Program-made: the position numbers and the translations under genes
Shown: positions 60,373-64,000 of the stretch, piece by piece
Layout: the number at the start of each line of letters is the position of its first letter
Numbering within the stretch: position 1 is the stretch's first letter
Source: Arthrobacter sp. M2012083
GTDB lineage: Bacteria; Actinomycetota; Actinomycetes; Actinomycetales; Micrococcaceae
Direction: 5' to 3'
NCBI RefSeq assembly: GCF_000281065.1
Contig: NZ_AKKK01000058.1
Location: forward strand, 1-64,000
DNA: 64,000 nucleotides
The notes under the pieces: model-generated
Seen by the model: the letters and a program-made list of their open reading frames with translations, nothing else
What the model was told of the DNA's origin: nothing
The model's database searches: none

Positions 60373-61557
60373 CTACAGGATGTCGGTCTCGGCGATTGAC
60401 TTCAGCAAGCCATAAAGTCGTAGGGCTACGAGGAGCTCGACATGACGTTCTGCAACGCTTATGCCAAGCCGTTCTTCAATGGATCTGAGCCGGTAGGCAA
60501 CGGTGCGCTCATGAACCTGGAGTGCTGCTGCAGCCGCTACGGCATTGCAACCAGCAGAGAAATAGGCCCGGAGAGTGTCGCAAAGTATGTCTTTGCGGGG
60601 GTCAGCAAGCAAAGGGCCCAACTGCTGCAAGACCAAGTCACGCACCGCCTGCATATTTGTAGCGAAGACAGCTTCGAGAGCCACGTCCGTGTACCGGGTT
60701 ATCCGTGCGCCGGTCAAGCGGCCAACTTTATAAGCCCTCCAAGCACGCTGGTGACTGCGCCGGAAACCGGAGAACCCCTTATCAATGGACCCTAGAGCCA
60801 AATGTGCACCGTCCGGAAAGTCCCCTTCAATGACTTGCGCGTCGGCATTCTGTCCATCCTTTACCGCCAACCAGCCCAGAAAGGCTCCGCCGGTGCTTTC
60901 GAGTACCAAAGGCACTTCGCTGTTGATCAGCGTGGCGGCGAGGTCGATGGTACCCTTTGGATCATTTCCCCAGGCCACCACGGATAAATGTTGTCCTTCA
61001 AAGGGGTACCCCGTGTTTGGTCGGGCAGTGCGCCGTCCTGCAATGAAATCCCGCAACTCATTTCTAAGCCGGTGATCCTCCGACTTGTAAAAGAACCGAT
61101 GCTGTTCTGAACGATACGCGTCGATGACGTTGGCAACTACAACGTCATGCCACCGATGCTGCAACTGAGAGACCCATTTTTGAATTTCCAATTGCTGTGA
61201 TGCATCCGGGATAAGAGTAGTTGTAAGGTCCAGGAGCACATCCCAGGTCGCAGACTGCAGCACTCGATAGGTATGGATGAGCTCGAGTAGATCCACGCCG
61301 GCCTGGGCTGTCTCGCGAGCCTCCAAGGTGGCCTCGGCAAGAAACTTGTCGTCTGGTTCCTCTGACCCGGACAAGGCCCTGCTGATAGATAGAAGGGCCG
61401 CGGCCAGCCGCTCAGATCTCCGCTGCGCCAGTGCAGGGTCTAAGCCCACACCAGCCTGAACATCATCATGGAGTCGACGGACCATAGAGTCGGACAGTTG
61501 ATTTATGTCCGATGTAATGGCGACCGATATTGCCGATAGATGTTGTGTCTGGATCAT
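60373..61557 (-). CDS. PucR/CdaR-type transcriptional regulator
   Basis: Protein of 394 residues if started at the ATG at 61557; the open frame runs to 61965 but overlaps the divergent regulator. Helical N-terminal sensor region, a GGDEF-like middle (QHLSVVAWGNDPKGTIDLAA), and the C-terminal PucR helix-turn-helix LRAYFSAGCNAVAAAAALQVHERTVAYRLRSIEERLG at about 335-371. Members activate purine, glycerate or amine catabolic genes. Its place next to kdhAB suggests nicotine-gene control. Whether it corresponds to a named pAO1 regulator such as PmfR I cannot say. Confidence 0.8.
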   Translation of the reverse strand: MIQTQHLSAISVAITSDINQLSDSMVRRLHDDVQAGVGLDPALAQRRSERLAAALLSISRALSGSEEPDDKFLAEATLEARETAQAGVDLLELIHTYRVLQSATWDVLLDLTTTLIPDASQQLEIQKWVSQLQHRWHDVVVANVIDAYRSEQHRFFYKSEDHRLRNELRDFIAGRRTARPNTGYPFEGQHLSVVAWGNDPKGTIDLAATLINSEVPLVLESTGGAFLGWLAVKDGQNADAQVIEGDFPDGAHLALGSIDKGFSGFRRSHQRAWRAYKVGRLTGARITRYTDVALEAVFATNMQAVRDLVLQQLGPLLADPRKDILCDTLRAYFSAGCNAVAAAAALQVHERTVAYRLRSIEERLGISVAERHVELLVALRLYGLLKSIAETDIL

Positions 61558-61570
61558 GTTCCTAAATTCA

Positions 61571-61593
61571 TGCGCCGCCTGAGTCTCGGCGCA
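61571..61593. promoter_or_regulatory. Inverted repeat between two divergent PucR-type genes
   Basis: TGCGCCG (61571-61577) and CGGCGCA (61587-61593) with a 9-base spacer, in the 63-base gap that must hold both promoters. Likely binding site of one or both regulators. Confidence 0.55.
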
Positions 61594-61620
61594 GGCGAGC
61601 TCTGTTGATAGTCTCAGTGT

Positions 61621-62844
61621 ATGACCATTGAGGAAGGACTGGATGAACTTTCCGTTGCCGTGAAGGCAAGGATTCCCGAAATCTATGACTGTATACGGGC
61701 GAGACTGCAGTATGCGTACGAAGACTATTCGACCGCGACACGTAACGCCTCTCTTACCGAGGCGGAATCGGAAACCATCACGGCTTCCTTGCGCGATGTC
61801 CTCGAATACATCGGTCAGGGGCGCGTAGGAGCCACTAGGGCTTCCAACGAAACTCTTCGCGAGGTGAGGCTGGCTGCGCGGGCGGGCGTCGACCTTCATC
61901 ATCTGCTCAGGGGATCCAGGGCGGCCCAAGCCACTTTGTGGGAGTTTGTCTTGGAAGAGGCGCATCGAATCATCGCCGATCCCGTCCGACGGTCAAAGGT
62001 TCTGCGGCACGCCAGTGCAAGCCATTTCGCTTGGAACGATAAAGTTTCCGCTTCCATTATTGAGACGTACCAAATGGAGAGCACCGCATTTTCAAGGCAG
62101 AGCCAGAACCGGAGGAAGCTATCGACGCTGAGGGCTCTCCTCGCTGGGCTGCCAATCGATTCGACGGTTTTTTCTTATAACCTTTCCGGCCGGCACCTGG
62201 CAGCCGTGGTACCTGGCGAAAGCACGGAGGCTGTTGCTCGGACACTGGGCACTGCCTCTCGGATCCGCCCCCTTGTTATCACGGCCGAGGATGAGACCGG
62301 CTATATTTGGGCGGAGTGGTCGAATCGGCTGCCCTCACCGCAAGTTGTCCTCGCAAACGCCTTGCCGAAGGACACCAGAATTTCGTTTGGGACTCTGAGC
62401 GAAGGTGTGGACGGATTTATAGTTTCCCATAGACGGGCGTTGGAGGCCGATTCGGTTGCCCAAAAACTGGGCACTCAGGTCACTTGGTATGAAGATGTCA
62501 TGCTCGAGGCGTTGGCTATGCGCGATCTCGCTGCCGTAACCACATTCATCTCCGACGAACTGGGGGGTCTCGGATTGCACCTAGACCCCCCAAGCAGGTT
62601 AGTGGAAACCCTCGAAGCCTATTTTGCTTCGGGTCAGAATGCGGCGTCCGCGGCACAGCGCCTCGGAGTGCACAGCCGAACTATCGCCTATCGACTGAAA
62701 CTCATCGAGGGCAAAATTGGTTCAAGGGGAGTGCTGCGAGATGAATTGCCCGTTGCCATCAGACTTTCGCGGATGGTCGAGGCCATGAAGCTCGAGCTTA
62801 CTGGGTTGGAGGAATCTCCCGGCCTCCCGCAACCTGCACCGTAA
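61621..62844 (+). CDS. PucR/CdaR-type transcriptional regulator
   Basis: Protein of 407 residues, ATG at 61621, similar in plan to its divergent neighbour. N-terminal helical domain (LRDVLEYIGQGRVGATRASNETLREVRLAARAGVDLHHLLRGSRAAQATLWEFVLEEA matches the neighbour's AGVDLLELIHTYRVLQSATWDVLLDL). Middle region SGRHLAAVVPGES, and C-terminal helix-turn-helix EAYFASGQNAASAAQRLGVHSRTIAYRLKLIEGKIG at about 340-375. The two probably arose by duplication. Ligand unknown. Confidence 0.82.
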   Translation: MTIEEGLDELSVAVKARIPEIYDCIRARLQYAYEDYSTATRNASLTEAESETITASLRDVLEYIGQGRVGATRASNETLREVRLAARAGVDLHHLLRGSRAAQATLWEFVLEEAHRIIADPVRRSKVLRHASASHFAWNDKVSASIIETYQMESTAFSRQSQNRRKLSTLRALLAGLPIDSTVFSYNLSGRHLAAVVPGESTEAVARTLGTASRIRPLVITAEDETGYIWAEWSNRLPSPQVVLANALPKDTRISFGTLSEGVDGFIVSHRRALEADSVAQKLGTQVTWYEDVMLEALAMRDLAAVTTFISDELGGLGLHLDPPSRLVETLEAYFASGQNAASAAQRLGVHSRTIAYRLKLIEGKIGSRGVLRDELPVAIRLSRMVEAMKLELTGLEESPGLPQPAP

Positions 62845-62878
62845 ATGAACCTGCTCACGGCGTCGCTGCTAACATCTC

Positions 62879-63229
62879 CTATTCCACCAAGAACCAGATT
62901 TCCTTGAATGGCTCGTGAAACTCCCAGGTAGATGTGTGCCCCTTCGGCAGAAATACCAAATCGCCGGCAGTCACGGAAACCGGCTCTTGGGATGCAAGTG
63001 TGAGCGTTGCTGAGCCTTCGACAACGTAGATAATCTCGTTGTCAGTGAGTTCATAGGTTGTTGTGCTCGGCTGCGAAGTGAAGATACCCGTGCCGAACTG
63101 GGGAGAGGAAGTGCGTTCGAAAAGCGTGAACCCATGACCATTGGGATTTCCCTCATGGACGGTTACACCGTCCGGCTGCCAGGATTCAAGCGGCGCGGTC
63201 GCGGTACTGATCTTCCTGATCTTATCCAT
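62879..63229 (-). CDS. Cupin-domain protein
   Basis: Protein of 116 residues with a single cupin barrel (FTSQPSTTTYELTDNEIIYVVEGSATLTLASQEPVSVTAGDLVFLPKGHTSTWEFHEPFKEIWFLVE). The histidine count is low: the first metal motif has TTTYELTDNE instead of the usual GxHxH, and only GHTSTWEF keeps a histidine. It may bind ligand rather than metal. The start overlaps the end of the hydrolase gene by 8 bases, so they are co-translated. Confidence 0.75.
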   Translation of the reverse strand: MDKIRKISTATAPLESWQPDGVTVHEGNPNGHGFTLFERTSSPQFGTGIFTSQPSTTTYELTDNEIIYVVEGSATLTLASQEPVSVTAGDLVFLPKGHTSTWEFHEPFKEIWFLVE

Positions 63230-64000
63230 TGAGGGGCCACCCTTTCATTGTTGGGGCGACCTTCTTTCCGGCAACCAGAACATCATAGAGCCAGTCTGCC
63301 ATTTCAAGCCGGGGACGGATTCCAAGGTTGTGGCAGCAGTGATCACCGTCCTTTTCAACCACTAGGTTCAGGTGTTCTGCCGGCACCAATTCGAGGACGG
63401 TATCCACGAAGGACAGTGGAACCTCGTCGTGCACCCCGTGCAGGATGTACGTCGGGCATGCGATCTGGGAAAGGACGTCCCGGGTCTCCAAAGCCGCATG
63501 GACGTGCAGCCTTGCTTCCTCCAAAGTGTCAACCTTGGAGACGTACTTCCAGCTTTCCTTTGTCAGGGGAGTTTCGAGGTCCCAGTAGTCCAGGTCTGAG
63601 AATCCGCCCCAAGAAATGCATGCGGCCAAACGCGGTTCACAGGCGGCAGATTTGAGAGCGTAATTACCGCCCAGGCTCCGCCCCAGCACTCCGATAGCAT
63701 CATTCCGAATCGCTTCAAGTTTGGTGAGCAGATCCACTACCGCGGACGTGTACTTTTCGTAATCACCCGCAATCCGCTTGTACTCAAACATCTCGCCCTG
63801 GCCGGGACCGTCAAATGTGGCAGTAGCCATTCCCCGATCGAGCACAAGATTTTCCATCTGGAAACTTTCCTCTTTTGTGCTCTCAAGACCACCAAGCATG
63901 ATCACAGCGGGGTGTGGTCCCGGTCCCTCCGGAATGCGCACATAGACAGGCATCGGGATACCGTCGACGACTAGCTCGTGACGCTCTGCAGGCGGGGACA
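63222..64000 (-). CDS. dhph: 2,6-dihydroxypseudooxynicotine hydrolase, partial (C-terminal 258 residues)
   Basis: The frame is still open at the right edge of the window, so the 5' part is outside. Alpha/beta hydrolase: GLGR-type nucleophile elbow GRSLGGNYA, acid in GVHDEVPLS, and histidine in EKDGDHCCHN. If the full protein is 367 residues as in pAO1, these fall at Ser217, Asp300 and His329, the triad I remember for this enzyme; that fit is exact and supports the identity. It cleaves a C-C bond to give 2,6-dihydroxypyridine and 4-methylaminobutyrate. First visible gene of the minus-strand run with the cupin. Confidence 0.94.
   Translation of the reverse strand, partial: SPPAERHELVVDGIPMPVYVRIPEGPGPHPAVIMLGGLESTKEESFQMENLVLDRGMATATFDGPGQGEMFEYKRIAGDYEKYTSAVVDLLTKLEAIRNDAIGVLGRSLGGNYALKSAACEPRLAACISWGGFSDLDYWDLETPLTKESWKYVSKVDTLEEARLHVHAALETRDVLSQIACPTYILHGVHDEVPLSFVDTVLELVPAEHLNLVVEKDGDHCCHNLGIRPRLEMADWLYDVLVAGKKVAPTMKGWPLNG

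Noticed and set aside
1..64000. tRNA or rRNA genes
   Set aside because: None seen by eye in the stretches outside genes; a dedicated scan was not possible.

Overview
The window is a piece of a large catabolic plasmid from a high-G+C actinobacterium of the Arthrobacter/Paenarthrobacter group. It carries a partitioning gene, a MobF relaxase and plasmid SSB. Its right half is the molybdenum-dependent pyridine pathway of nicotine breakdown, and its protein sequences and gene order match my memory of the nicotine plasmid pAO1 of Paenarthrobacter nicotinovorans. I could not run a database comparison, so 'pAO1-like' rests on recognition: 6-hydroxy-D-nicotine oxidase with its FAD-bearing histidine at residue 71, a 425-residue 6-hydroxy-L-nicotine oxidase, and a dihydroxypseudooxynicotine hydrolase whose catalytic residues fall at 217/300/329 of an inferred 367.

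Layout. 0.5-18 kb is plasmid backbone: ParB-like protein, a small membrane protein, then (after a transposon) an NrdH-like redoxin, SSB, a ParB C-terminal-like protein, a secreted nuclease, an HNH-like protein, a coiled-coil protein, a candidate oriT and a 1470-residue relaxase-helicase. Inserted in this backbone at 2776-9919 is a complete Tn402/Tn5053-type transposon with near-identical 25-bp ends and a 5-bp target duplication (CTTCC). It has tniA, tniB, tniQ and a decapitated tniR. Its cargo is a row of six small unrelated ORFs, with a short palindromic repeat (variable paired arms around a constant GGATC core) at each boundary. This looks like a gene-cassette array in the position where Tn402 carries its integron, but with no integrase and with sites unlike classical attC. 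It is the most interesting object in the window.

18.5-22.4 kb encodes two exported proteins with triplets of SLH-like repeats, one ending in a beta-propeller. 23.1-30 kb is a glycoside unit: MarR regulator, MFS transporter, GH78 alpha-L-rhamnosidase and GH3 beta-glucosidase. 30.7-36.7 kb is the 6-hydroxy-D-nicotine oxidase locus: TetR-type HdnoR, two amino-acid-permease-type transporters, the oxidase, and its promoter with two palindromic operators. 36.9-42 kb holds a small monooxygenase-fold protein and a second glycoside unit (LacI regulator, MFS, GH3). 43.4-50.1 kb supplies the molybdenum cofactor: modABC for molybdate uptake and moaE, moaC, moeA, moaA and moaD for molybdopterin. 51.2-56.3 kb encodes nicotine dehydrogenase (three subunits) and 6-hydroxy-L-nicotine oxidase. 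58.8-64 kb encodes two subunits of 6-hydroxypseudooxynicotine (ketone) dehydrogenase, two divergent PucR-type regulators, a cupin and the C-terminal 258 residues of the hydrolase.

Together the right half imports molybdate, builds the cofactor, hydroxylates nicotine at C6, oxidises either enantiomer of 6-hydroxynicotine, hydroxylates the pyridine again and cleaves the side chain to 2,6-dihydroxypyridine and 4-methylaminobutyrate. The large (molybdenum) subunit of ketone dehydrogenase is absent and is expected just beyond the right edge. A deleted IS481 element and a stray pair of chromosomal-type genes (DUF948 and its usual partner) show that the region was assembled in pieces.
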